DNA of 15,490 nucleotides from Planctomycetota bacterium (GCA_027021325.1 JALUUN010000119.1:1-15490); one strand, 5' to 3'. Numbered from the stretch's first letter, positions 1 to 7,899 are shown. Notes: generated from the sequence alone by a model not told the origin. Program-made: numbers and translations.

Positions 1-3000
1 GAGGAGGAGCAGGACCTTGTCGTCCACCTCGGGCGGCAGCGGTTCCCGGCCTTCGGCCCCGTGGTGAGCGTGGCGCGCCATGCGCTCCACCTGGCAGGGA
101 TCCTCGGCGTAGCGCGGCTGGCTCAGTTCGAAGTCCAGGGGGGCACGGTGGCCGAAGAAGTCCTGGAATTCCTGGATCGAGGCGGTGCCCTCGCGGATCC
201 GCGCCAGGAGCTCCAGGCTCTCGTGGACCACGGTCCGCGGTGCGTGGGCCAGGTACACGGCCGGGTCCAGGCCGAGCCTGCGCAGGCGGGCCTCGGCCTG
301 ACGCACGCAGGATTCGGCGACCACGTTGATGCGCTCGGCGGCCAGGTAGTCCCGGGTCAGGAACTCCTTCCACCACTCCTGGAGCAGGTCCAGGAGCTCG
401 CCGGTGCGCAGGCCGCGCAGGTCCAGGGCCTCGCGCAGACGCATCCGGCGCCGGAAGGACGGCAGGAACTCCTCGGTGAATTCCTGCTCCACGGCCTCCA
501 CGCAGCGCGCCAGGCGGAATCCGGCCAGGGCGCCCATGCCCTTGCGCTGGCGCCGGTCGGCCTCGAGGCGGTGGATGTAGGTACGGCCGAAGACATCCAC
601 GACATAGGGATGGTCCGGATCCTCGATCTCGTAGGGGATGCCGAACTCCTCCAAGGCCAGGGCGGTGGTCCCGCCTTCGCCCCAGATGTCCTGCATCAAG
701 GCGAGGCTCATGGGCGTCGGCGCCGGCAGGATCTCCGCCAGGGAGTCCTGTTCCAGGACGACCTCCTCGGGACCGGCGCCGGCACACAGTTCCAGCAGCC
801 GCGCCCGTTCCTGCTCCAGGACGGCACGCTCGTCGCGGCCGCGGGTCGAGCGGACGGTGATGTCCCGGGCCTGCACCAGGAGGAAGCGGCCGCCGGCCCA
901 GGCCCATTCGATGTCCTGCGGACAGCCGAAGCCGGCCTCGGCCTTGCGTGCCAGCTCCACGAGCGGCGCCAGATCGATGGGCGGCTCGGCGCCGTCCAGG
1001 ACGCGTCCCGTCACCCGCCCCAGGCGGTAGGCGTCGGGGGTCACCATGCCGCTCACGAGGTCCTCGCCGAGGCCGGCGACCATTTCCACGAGCATGGTGC
1101 CGGACTCGGTGGGATGCTCGGTGAAGAGGACGCCGGCGTGCTCGGCCTGGACCATGTCCTGGACGACGATGCCGCCGCGCTCCTCGCGGTTGCCCGAGTA
1201 GGCCTGGACCCGCTGTGCCCGAAGGGACTCGAGGACATGCGCCACGGCCTGCGGGAACTCTTCCCAGGAAACGTCGAGGACGGACTCGAAGACACCGGCG
1301 AAGCTCTGTTCGGCGCCGTCCTCATTGAGACCGGAGCTGCGCACGGCGACGCGCCGGCAACCGGCCTGGCGCCACAGGCGGCGCAGCATCCGGAGCTCGC
1401 GAGGCGAGAATCCGGCCTCGGGGTCGTAGCCGGCGAGGAACTCGTCGGTGAGAACGAAGCCGTCGGGCACCGGCAGCCCCATCTCCATGAGCTCGGCGAG
1501 GCGCTGGGCCTTCTTGCCGGCGCCCGGAACCCGGTGGGCGTAGCGCAGGGGCACCATCGCTGCCCCCTCCCAGCGCTTCGGCAGATCGCGCTCCGGAGCC
1601 TGGTGACGGCGGCGCAGGAAGGCGCGCAGGATCCAGCCCTGGAGGGCCAGCAGCCCGAGGCTGGCGGCCAGGTAGAGGTCCACGGCGGCCGGCAGCCGGA
1701 AGGTCAGGGCGAAGAGGCCGGCGGCGCAGGCGGCACAGACGAGCAGGCGGCGGCGGTTGCGCTCCCGGGCCACGCCCCACATGTGCAGGGCGATCACGGC
1801 GGCGACGATGCCGGGCAGGAGCAGCCAGGGATCGGGCCGGTTCAGGTCCTGGATCCAGAGGAAGGACTCGGAGCCCTCGGCGGCGACGTCTCGGACGACG
1901 TCGAAGAGGACCAGGAAGACGACCAGCTGCAGGATGCTGGCGAGCATGTTGCGGCCGGGACTCAGGCGCAGTTCCTTCTGCAAGGCACGCATCGCCCGGG
2001 CCAGGCGGCGCGGGTCGCCGGCGTGCTTTTTCTTCAGGGCCTGGAGGCGGCCGTGGTTCAGGTTCTGAACGAACTGGTCGCGGTCGCTCTTGCCGGCCAG
2101 GGGCAGGAGCAGGAGACGCAGCCCGAGAACCAGGAGGAACACCGCCGCGACCAGGCTTCCCAGCGCGTCCCGCAGGGAGCGCAGGATGCCGCCCAGGGGC
2201 GAGGCCACGAGGTCCAGGAGGGTCGTCTCCTGGGCGGCGCGCCAGGCCGCGACGTGCTCGCGCTCCACCCGCGGCACGAAGTACTCCCAGGGCACCGTAT
2301 AGCGGCCGCGGAAGTCCTTGCCGAGGCGGGTGAGGCGGAGTCCGGCGATGCGCCCGTAGAAGGAGGAGCGCCGGTCGTAGCAGGCGACCAGGATCGGCCG
2401 GTCGGAAGGCAGAGCCTCGAGGGCGGCCCACATCCGGTCGCTCGGCATCTTGCGCAGCGGCAGGTTCACGGCCCCGGGAACGTGGCCGGCCTCGAACTCC
2501 TTCTCGTAGCGGACGTCGAGGACGATGGCGTTCTCCTCTTCGATGAGCTGGCGTGCCTCCGGGGTATCGAGGAGGACATCGTCGTTCCGGTAGGAGGCGA
2601 GGTCCCGGAGTTCCCCGCGCTCCACGCCCTCGGGCAGGACCAGGGGGCGGCCCTCGGCGATCCACTTCTCGTAGCCGCCTGCCAGGAAGAAGGTGTTGGC
2701 TCCTTCCGGGCCCTGCGCTCCCTGGAACTCCTCGACGAGCTCGCTGCTGCGGTTGCCGGAGTAGCAGAGGATGTAGGTCGGCTCCCCGGCGGGGGCGAGG
2801 AGGGAGGGATCCTCGCGCAGGTCCGGGTAGCGCACCTGGATGGCGCCCGGGATCCAGCCGCGTTCATACTCCTCGGGTTCGCGCACGTCGAGGATGCGGG
2901 GCGGGGGCTCCTGATGGAGGAGCGATTCCAGCGTCTTGGTGGAGACCGCCCGGGGATGCGCCTGCTGGGCCTCGAAGGAGCGGGTCTTCACGCGGCCCTC

Positions 3001-3345
3001 CAGGCCGCCGACGGCCTGGCCGTTCTCGACGCCGGGGCGGATCAGGGCCCCGTGCAGGCGGGCGTTGTCGGCGTCCACCTGCCGCAGGTGGTAGAGGAGG
3101 AAGGCGGCCGCGGTCGCCAGGAAGAGACCCAGGGAGATGCGGAAGGGCCAGGGGGAGCCTCCTCCAGGGGAGCCGGCGGTCCGGCCGCTGCGGCGACGGT
3201 GCGCAGCGACGCCGCCGAGGGTCACGGCCAGGAGCCCGAGGACCTGGCCGGCGCTGGCCACGAGGTTCACGACCAGGTCGGGGGAGGGAATGGCGACCAC
3301 CAGGTCGGCGGCCAGGGATCCGGGCACAGGCGGCGGGGCGATCAT
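1..3345 (-). CDS. Tandem rhodanese - YidC/Oxa1-like - PEP synthase/PPDK N-terminal domain fusion protein (3' end outside window)
   Basis: One uninterrupted minus-strand frame gives 1115 residues without a stop and leaves the window at position 1. Seen in order: two N-terminal membrane segments (about 25-48 and 68-86); rhodanese domain 1 (about 130-230) with the loop CYSGNR at Cys194, matching the canonical CxxGxR; rhodanese domain 2 (about 256-352) with Cys322 in the less canonical CYDRRS; a YidC/Oxa1-like domain (about 380-580); then a PPDK/PEP-synthase N-terminal domain (about 600-830) with VAVRSSG (Arg669), QSFAGVFESVLDV and DIEWA...LVQARDIT. The YidC-like part keeps an arginine in its first helix (Arg410, GLRLLLLP), a basic cytosolic loop, FLWIQDLNRPDP and a final LPAAVDLYLAASLGLLALQ. 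Residues 831-1115 are helical and unassigned. Start chosen at ATG 3345, with GGAG 9 nt upstream; ATG 3354 is an alternative. Domain assignments are firm; the joint function is unknown. No phosphohistidine domain is in view, so PEP synthesis cannot be claimed. Confidence 0.9.
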   Translation of the reverse strand, partial: MIAPPPVPGSLAADLVVAIPSPDLVVNLVASAGQVLGLLAVTLGGVAAHRRRSGRTAGSPGGGSPWPFRISLGLFLATAAAFLLYHLRQVDADNARLHGALIRPGVENGQAVGGLEGRVKTRSFEAQQAHPRAVSTKTLESLLHQEPPPRILDVREPEEYERGWIPGAIQVRYPDLREDPSLLAPAGEPTYILCYSGNRSSELVEEFQGAQGPEGANTFFLAGGYEKWIAEGRPLVLPEGVERGELRDLASYRNDDVLLDTPEARQLIEEENAIVLDVRYEKEFEAGHVPGAVNLPLRKMPSDRMWAALEALPSDRPILVACYDRRSSFYGRIAGLRLTRLGKDFRGRYTVPWEYFVPRVEREHVAAWRAAQETTLLDLVASPLGGILRSLRDALGSLVAAVFLLVLGLRLLLLPLAGKSDRDQFVQNLNHGRLQALKKKHAGDPRRLARAMRALQKELRLSPGRNMLASILQLVVFLVLFDVVRDVAAEGSESFLWIQDLNRPDPWLLLPGIVAAVIALHMWGVARERNRRRLLVCAACAAGLFALTFRLPAAVDLYLAASLGLLALQGWILRAFLRRRHQAPERDLPKRWEGAAMVPLRYAHRVPGAGKKAQRLAELMEMGLPVPDGFVLTDEFLAGYDPEAGFSPRELRMLRRLWRQAGCRRVAVRSSGLNEDGAEQSFAGVFESVLDVSWEEFPQAVAHVLESLRAQRVQAYSGNREERGGIVVQDMVQAEHAGVLFTEHPTESGTMLVEMVAGLGEDLVSGMVTPDAYRLGRVTGRVLDGAEPPIDLAPLVELARKAEAGFGCPQDIEWAWAGGRFLLVQARDITVRSTRGRDERAVLEQERARLLELCAGAGPEEVVLEQDSLAEILPAPTPMSLALMQDIWGEGGTTALALEEFGIPYEIEDPDHPYVVDVFGRTYIHRLEADRRQRKGMGALAGFRLARCVEAVEQEFTEEFLPSFRRRMRLREALDLRGLRTGELLDLLQEWWKEFLTRDYLAAERINVVAESCVRQAEARLRRLGLDPAVYLAHAPRTVVHESLELLARIREGTASIQEFQDFFGHRAPLDFELSQPRYAEDPCQVERMARHAHHGAEGREPLPPEVDDKVLLLL

Positions 3346-3509
3346 GACATGCATCTCCGGTTCCGGCGGTGGGGCGGGCCCGCCGGGGCGGGTCCGGGCC
3401 GGACGCAACCTTTCCAACGCCGCCGTGCCGGTGGATGCCACCGGGGAGGGAGGCGGAATCCCCGGGGCGGGAGGCGGCCGGCCGGGGGTCGCGAGGGTCC
3501 ATGGCGACG

Positions 3510-3529
3510 AACAAGGTGCGAATCTTGTT
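3510..3529. promoter_or_regulatory. AT-rich inverted repeat, possible operator
   Basis: AACAAG (3510-3515) and CTTGTT (3524-3529) are perfect 6-base inverted arms separated by 8 bases. The centre-to-centre distance of 14 bases is longer than one helical turn, and the element stands out as AT-rich in a GC-rich divergent promoter region. It could bind a dimeric regulator controlling one or both divergent genes. It could also form a weak hairpin or be chance. No regulator gene is in the window. Confidence 0.3.
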
Positions 3530-3703
3530 TTCGGGCCCCCGGGGGCGGACGCCGCCCGCCCCCCGAAGACGCGGCGCAGGGCCTCCTGCCGGCGGTCCCG
3601 GGGGACGGCGCGGCTGCGCACAGGGGACCCTGGCCGGGAAGCGCCCCCGGGGTTAGGGGGCCCCTGGCTCCGAGGGGATTCCCACTGGATCCTCGCTCGG
3701 GGA

Positions 3704-3734
3704 TTCACGCTCGCGGGGGGCGCGCCTCTACCAT
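3704..3734 (+). promoter_or_regulatory. Weak sigma70-like promoter candidate for the porin gene
   Basis: TTCACG (3704-3709) and TACCAT (3729-3734) each match four of six bases of the sigma70 -35 and -10 consensus. The spacer is 19 bases, longer than the preferred 17, and the -10 lies 69 bases before the porin ATG. The call is only a candidate. Confidence 0.25.
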
Positions 3735-3786
3735 CCGCGGTCCTGATCCCGCCGAGAACCCCTCGGGAGGGAACCTGAATCACGGC

Positions 3787-3792
3787 AAGGAG
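3787..3792 (+). promoter_or_regulatory. Ribosome binding site of the porin gene
   Basis: AAGGAG ends 11 bases before ATG 3804. It is one of the clearest Shine-Dalgarno sequences in the window. An in-frame TGA near 3744 and no start codon between it and 3804 fix the porin start. Confidence 0.65.
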
Positions 3793-3803
3793 AAGACCTC
3801 ACC

Positions 3804-5024
3804 ATGTTCACCCACGCACTCATCCTGGGTCCCGTCCTCCTCCTGGGAGGCGGCGGCGACCCCGGGTCCGGCGGGGACCCCGACCTGGAGCCCACACTGT
3901 TCCAGGGCACCGGACTCAGCTGGACCTGGAAGGACGGCCTCCGTTACAAGGCGAGCGGCGTCGAGGGCAAGATCGGCGGCCGCATCCAGCACGACGTTGC
4001 CTACATCGGCAACAACAGCGCTCTGGAGTCGGCTCTCGGCACGCCTCTGGAGGACGGCTCGGAGTTCCGGCGCTCCCGGATCTACTTCTCGGGGGAGATC
4101 CAGGACCACCTCGAGTACAAGGTCCAGTACGACTTCGCCGGCGGCGACGCCGATTTCAAGGACGCGTACCTGGGGCTGACCGGCTACGACGTGAACGTCC
4201 GCTTCGGCCAGTTCAAGGAGCCCTTCAGCCTCGAGGAGATCACGAGCTCCAACTACATCGATTTCATGGAGCGTTCCCTGGCCAACGTCTTCGCTCCGGC
4301 GCGGAGCACGGGGGTCATGGTGCACGGGGCTCCTGATGGCTGGACCTGGGCCGCGGGTCTGTTCCGCGACTCCAACAGCTACGGGGACGCCCTCGGCGCC
4401 GACGCCGAGTGGAACGCCACCGGCCGTGTCACCTGGACGCCCTGGAACCAGGACGACGGCCAGGATCTCCTGCACGTCGGCATCAGCGCCAGCTTCCGCA
4501 GCCCGGCCGGCGACACCTTGAGCTTGAGCCAGCGGCCGGAGTCCCACATCGCCCCGAGTTTCCTGGCGACCACCCCGATCACCGATGCCGAGGACGCCAC
4601 CCTTCTCGGCTTCGAGGCGGCCTGGGTGCTGGGCCAGTTCAGCCTCCAGGGCGAGTTCATCCAGATGGACGTCAGCTCGACCTCCATGTCCGACCCGACC
4701 TTCAACGGCTTCTACGTCCAGGGTTCCTTCTTCCTGACCGAGGACCACAAGGCCTACGATGCGAAGAGGGGTGCCTTCGGCCGGGTCAAGCCGAACAACC
4801 CGATGTGGAGCGAAGACGAGGCCTGCGGTGCCTGGGAAGTGAAGGCTCGCTACAGCAACCTCGACTTCACCGATACCAACGACGGTGAGCTGAACGACAT
4901 CGGCGTCGGCGTCAACTGGTACCTGACGAGCAACACCAAGGTGATGCTCGAGGCCATCAACGCCGACCTGGACAACGTGGACAACACGATGATCGTCCAG
5001 TGCCGGATGCAGGTGACCTTCTGA
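3804..5024 (+). CDS. Phosphate-selective porin O/P-type outer membrane porin
   Basis: A 406-residue protein with alternating beta-strand patterns throughout, acidic and aromatic girdle residues, and a C-terminal phenylalanine (...CRMQVTF) typical of outer-membrane beta barrels. Segments such as SRIYFSGEIQDHLEYKVQYD, DAYLGLTG and VRFGQFKEPFSLEEITSS are hallmarks of the OprO/OprP (phosphate-selective porin) family. Family members form trimeric channels for anions such as phosphate or pyrophosphate; substrate cannot be assigned here and many relatives are general porins. The signal peptide is odd: a short hydrophobic stretch (residues 2-15) with no lysine or arginine in front, followed by a Gly/Asp/Pro-rich linker. 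The gene stands alone, divergent from the fusion gene and closed by hairpins downstream. Confidence 0.85.
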   Translation: MFTHALILGPVLLLGGGGDPGSGGDPDLEPTLFQGTGLSWTWKDGLRYKASGVEGKIGGRIQHDVAYIGNNSALESALGTPLEDGSEFRRSRIYFSGEIQDHLEYKVQYDFAGGDADFKDAYLGLTGYDVNVRFGQFKEPFSLEEITSSNYIDFMERSLANVFAPARSTGVMVHGAPDGWTWAAGLFRDSNSYGDALGADAEWNATGRVTWTPWNQDDGQDLLHVGISASFRSPAGDTLSLSQRPESHIAPSFLATTPITDAEDATLLGFEAAWVLGQFSLQGEFIQMDVSSTSMSDPTFNGFYVQGSFFLTEDHKAYDAKRGAFGRVKPNNPMWSEDEACGAWEVKARYSNLDFTDTNDGELNDIGVGVNWYLTSNTKVMLEAINADLDNVDNTMIVQCRMQVTF

Positions 5025-5044
5025 TCCACACGGCCTCGTTCCTC

Positions 5045-5081
5045 GGCCGCTGTGCGGCCCCGGGACTCCGGTCCCGGGGCC
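5045..5081 (+). terminator. Two overlapping hairpins after the porin gene, probable terminator/attenuator
   Basis: Hairpin A is GGCCGC (5045-5050), loop TGT, GCGGCC (5054-5059). Hairpin B is GGCCCCGGGAC (5056-5066), a 4-base loop, and its perfect 11-base complement (5071-5081), followed by a short T-containing tail (GTCTTCGTT). The two share bases 5056-5059, so both cannot be complete at the same time. B is strong enough to end the porin transcript; the lack of a clean U tract leaves intrinsic termination uncertain. It sits 42 bases before the next start codon. Confidence 0.55.
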
Positions 5082-5123
5082 GTCTTCGTTCCCGGGGCGG
5101 CCCCTGGTAGCCTCCAGGGCGCC

Positions 5124-6014
5124 ATGCGCCGCCTGCAGGTCCTGCTCTTCCTTCTGCTGCTCGGTTGCCAGGGAAGGGCGTTCTGGGATGTGCCTCCCTC
5201 CCGTCCTTCCCTGCAGCCCGGAGCGCGCTTCGGCCGCAGTGGCCCCGTCCCGCCCGGCTGGAGGCCGTTGCGTCTGCCTTCGGTGGAGTCGAACCCGGCC
5301 GCCGAAGCCGCTGTGCCGCCCTCCGCCCCGGTTCCGCCTCTGATCCGGGCCCGCGCCTGGACCTTCGAGCGGCTTCTCGAGCGCCTCCCGGAGGAGGGCG
5401 GGGCCCTGCCGCCGGCCTCGGCCTTCCTCGGCCTCCTGGCCCCTCCGCACTCCGCCGTCGAAGCTCTGGCCCGGTCCTGGTCCGCCTGCCTGGGACTGCG
5501 AGCCTGGATCCGCACTCTCGAGGGGGAGGAGCGCCTCCTCCAGTCCTGGCTGCGTGCCCGGCCGGAGGCGGAGGTGGCCGTCTCGGCCGTGCTCCAGGTC
5601 CGGGAGCGCCGCCTCCGGGAGGCCCTCGACGAGGGCCGCCGGGCCCTCGCCGAGGCGCACGAGGCCCTGGCCCTGGAGACGGCGGCCCTCGCCGCCCTGG
5701 CGGGCCTCGCCAGCGAGGATCTCGGGGGACTTCCGGCCCTGCCCTGCCCGCCCGGGGACGAGGAGCCCGCCGCCGCCCGGATCCCCGCTTCCCTGCGGCC
5801 GCTGTGGGAGCAGGCGGGGCTGGCGCTGGAGCGCCTGCCGGTTCTGGAGCCGGCGCCGGAGCCGCCTGCCGACACCCTTCCGCTGTGGCTGGCGGAGCGC
5901 CGCCTGGCCCTGGCCCGGGAGCGCGAGCGCCTGCGGGCCTGCGCCCTGCGGCTCCTCGGGCGTCTCCTGGCGGCGTCCGCTTTCGCGGGGGAGGGCAGCG
6001 GGCGGCGCGGCTAA
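5124..6014 (+). CDS. Predicted lipoprotein with long alpha-helical domain, function unknown
   Basis: A 296-residue protein. The start is set at ATG 5124 rather than the upstream in-frame ATG 5052, because from 5124 the protein begins with an Arg-rich n-region, a leucine-rich core and a lipobox LLGC (Cys15), a type II signal. A Pro-rich linker follows (about residues 20-75), then a helical body rich in Ala, Leu, Glu and Arg with heptad-like stretches near 160-200 and 255-290. The helices loosely recall TolC-type or coiled-coil periplasmic proteins, but I cannot name a family. The OPT transporter gene starts 37 bases downstream, suggesting a shared transcript and an envelope partner role (inference). 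No strong Shine-Dalgarno is visible; AGGG lies close to the ATG. Confidence 0.7.
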   Translation: MRRLQVLLFLLLLGCQGRAFWDVPPSRPSLQPGARFGRSGPVPPGWRPLRLPSVESNPAAEAAVPPSAPVPPLIRARAWTFERLLERLPEEGGALPPASAFLGLLAPPHSAVEALARSWSACLGLRAWIRTLEGEERLLQSWLRARPEAEVAVSAVLQVRERRLREALDEGRRALAEAHEALALETAALAALAGLASEDLGGLPALPCPPGDEEPAAARIPASLRPLWEQAGLALERLPVLEPAPEPPADTLPLWLAERRLALARERERLRACALRLLGRLLAASAFAGEGSGRRG

Positions 6015-6051
6015 CCTTGGGCGCGCCGGCGCCGCCGCGCCGGGCAGGGTC

Positions 6052-7899
6052 ATGGCCAGGCACACCTCCAGCCGCTACCGGGAACTGACGCCGGCGAGCC
6101 TTCTCCTGGGGGTGCTGGTGGGGGCGGTCCTGAACATGGGGATCGTCTACGCCGGTCTGCAGATCGGCTTCACGATCGTCGGCTCCACCGTGGCCGCGGT
6201 CCTCGGCTTCGGCCTCCTGCGGGGGCTGCTGCGGCGCGGAACGATCCTGGAGGTCAACGTCTTCCAGACCGTGGCCAGTGCGGTGAACACGGTCAACGCC
6301 GGGGTGATCTTCACGGTGCCGGTCCTGTTCCTCCTGGGGCGGGAACAGGAGATCCACATCCCGGCCCTGGTCCTGGCCTGCGTTGCCGGCTCGACGCTGG
6401 GGGTGATGCTCATCATCCCGCTGCGCAAACAGATCATCGAGTACGAGCGCCTGCGCTTCCCCGAGGGGGTCGCCGTCGCCACGATCCTGAAGTCGCCCGG
6501 GGCCGGTATCCGCAAGTCCGTCCTGCTCCTGAGCGGAGTCCTCCTGAGTGCGGGGGTCGTGGCCCTGACCAAGGACTGGTTCGGCCCGCCGGCCCTTGCC
6601 GACACCCTCCCGGCTGGATCCTGGCTGGACCTCCCGGCTGCCTTTCGCCTGACCCTGGCCGTGAGTCCGCTCAGCCTGGGCGCGGGTTTCCTCGCCGGCC
6701 GCGGCGGGCTCGCGGTCCTGTACGGGACGATCCTCAACTACTGGATCCTGATCCCTCTCTGCATCGCCCTGGGCTGGGTGCCGGCGGGTTTCTCCGACTT
6801 CGGCCTTGCCAGCCGCGACTTTGACCTGGCCGAGGAGTTCACGGCCGCCTTCTCGCACTTCACGAGCCGCCACGTGGGCATCGGCATGATCCTCGGCGGT
6901 GCCGTGGCCGGCATCCTGATCGCCGCTCCCGCCTTGCGCGCCGCCCTGGCCAGTCTGCGCACGCCGCCGGAGGCCGGCGGCGAGCCCGAGGAGGTGGCGC
7001 CGCCGATCCTGGGGGGCGGCCTGGTCCTCGGCCTCGCCATGCTGTTCCTCGCGGCGAAGCTCAGCGGTGGCGAGCACCTGGGCTGGGGGACGGCCCTGCT
7101 CGTGACTCTGGCGGGCGGCGCCTGGCTGGCCCTCGCCGGCCTCGTGGTTGCCCAGACCACGGGCCGCACGGACTGGTCGCCGCTCAGCGGCCTGGCCTTG
7201 ATCGCCATCGCCATCATGATGGGCATCATGGGGACGGGCGACGAGTACGTGATTCCGGCCGTCACCCTGGGCGCGTCGGTCTGCGTTGCCACCTCCATGT
7301 GCGCGGACATGATGGCCGACCTCAAGACCGGCCACCTCGTGGGCAGCCGCCCCTATCGCCAGCAGATCGCCCAGATCCTCACCTGCTGGATCGGGCCCGG
7401 GATCGCCCTGGCGGCGGTCCTGCTGCTCTGGCGCGCCTACGGCTTCGGTCCGGATCAGGCGCGCATCGTCTACGAGCGTCAGGTCGAGGCCGGAACCGTG
7501 GCCGAGTACCTCGCCGCCGGCGGCACCCAGGACCGGCTGCGTCCCGGAATCCCGGCCCTGGGCGCGCCCCAGGCGGGTGCCCTGCAGTCGGCCATCCAGA
7601 TCGTCCAGTCCGGGGACGTCCCCCTCGGCAAGTACGTGGGGGGAGCGGTCCTTGGCCTCGTGGTCTCCCTCCTGGTCAGCCCGGGGCTGGGGGTCATGGT
7701 CGGACTCAGCCTCTACCTGCCCTTCGACTACATGATCGTCTTCGGTCTCGGCGGCATCCTCAGCCTGGTCCTGGCGCGCTGGAAGGGACGCCGCTGGAGC
7801 GAGGAGAACGGCGTGCCCCTGGCCGCCGGCCTGATCGTCGGCGACGCCCTGGTCGGGATCTCCGACGCCCTCCAGAAGGTCCTGTTGAGCCTGGGATGA
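6052..7899 (+). CDS. OPT-family oligopeptide (or metal-chelate) transporter
   Basis: A 615-residue, highly hydrophobic protein with roughly 14-16 predicted membrane helices. The N-terminal SRYRELTPASLLLGVLVG, LRFPEGVAVATILKS (FPEG at residues 136-139) and MGIMGTGDEYV (about 390-400) match the prokaryotic oligopeptide transporter (OPT) family, close in length to its bacterial members. OPT proteins are secondary transporters, usually proton coupled, that import peptides, glutathione or metal-chelate conjugates; the substrate here is not predictable. ATG 6052 is chosen because the OPT N-terminus begins just there; the open frame upstream overlaps the lipoprotein gene and is not coding. The stop overlaps the next start (ATGA), indicating translational coupling. 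A hydrophilic segment around residues 475-515 interrupts the helices. Confidence 0.9.
   Translation: MARHTSSRYRELTPASLLLGVLVGAVLNMGIVYAGLQIGFTIVGSTVAAVLGFGLLRGLLRRGTILEVNVFQTVASAVNTVNAGVIFTVPVLFLLGREQEIHIPALVLACVAGSTLGVMLIIPLRKQIIEYERLRFPEGVAVATILKSPGAGIRKSVLLLSGVLLSAGVVALTKDWFGPPALADTLPAGSWLDLPAAFRLTLAVSPLSLGAGFLAGRGGLAVLYGTILNYWILIPLCIALGWVPAGFSDFGLASRDFDLAEEFTAAFSHFTSRHVGIGMILGGAVAGILIAAPALRAALASLRTPPEAGGEPEEVAPPILGGGLVLGLAMLFLAAKLSGGEHLGWGTALLVTLAGGAWLALAGLVVAQTTGRTDWSPLSGLALIAIAIMMGIMGTGDEYVIPAVTLGASVCVATSMCADMMADLKTGHLVGSRPYRQQIAQILTCWIGPGIALAAVLLLWRAYGFGPDQARIVYERQVEAGTVAEYLAAGGTQDRLRPGIPALGAPQAGALQSAIQIVQSGDVPLGKYVGGAVLGLVVSLLVSPGLGVMVGLSLYLPFDYMIVFGLGGILSLVLARWKGRRWSEENGVPLAAGLIVGDALVGISDALQKVLLSLG

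Larger units (their letters stand above)
3346..3803. other. Divergent intergenic region
   Basis: About 460 bases lie between the start of the minus-strand fusion gene and the plus-strand porin gene, so promoters for both directions should be here. It is extremely GC-rich, with runs of G and C. I see no convincing coding sequence: open frames here are continuations of antisense frames and lack family resemblance. The only AT-richer island is around 3508-3532, described separately as a dyad. A 12-base perfect G/C palindrome follows at 3535-3546. Confidence 0.6.

Noticed and set aside
3535..3546. Perfect 12-base G/C palindrome GCCCCCGGGGGC
   Set aside because: No loop for a hairpin, no T tract, and such palindromes are likely by chance in sequence this GC-rich.
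61..4179. A 1372-residue open frame on the plus strand
   Set aside because: It is codon-aligned antisense to the fusion gene, with low-complexity Gly/Ala/Gln/Glu-rich sequence and no family resemblance. The minus-strand frame shows clear domains.
5052..5123. Earlier in-frame ATG for the lipoprotein gene
   Set aside because: It would place the start inside the hairpin and bury the type II signal peptide; the lipobox fits only the start at 5124.
6012..6017. TAACCT before the OPT gene as a -10 promoter element
   Set aside because: No -35 match at acceptable spacing, and the gene lies 37 bases after the lipoprotein gene, so a shared transcript is simpler.
3780..6065. A 761-residue minus-strand open frame
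   Set aside because: Antisense to the porin and lipoprotein genes; composition reflects the GC-rich third-position pattern and no domain is visible.
4957..7335. A 792-residue minus-strand open frame
   Set aside because: Antisense to the lipoprotein and OPT genes; low-complexity sequence without motifs.
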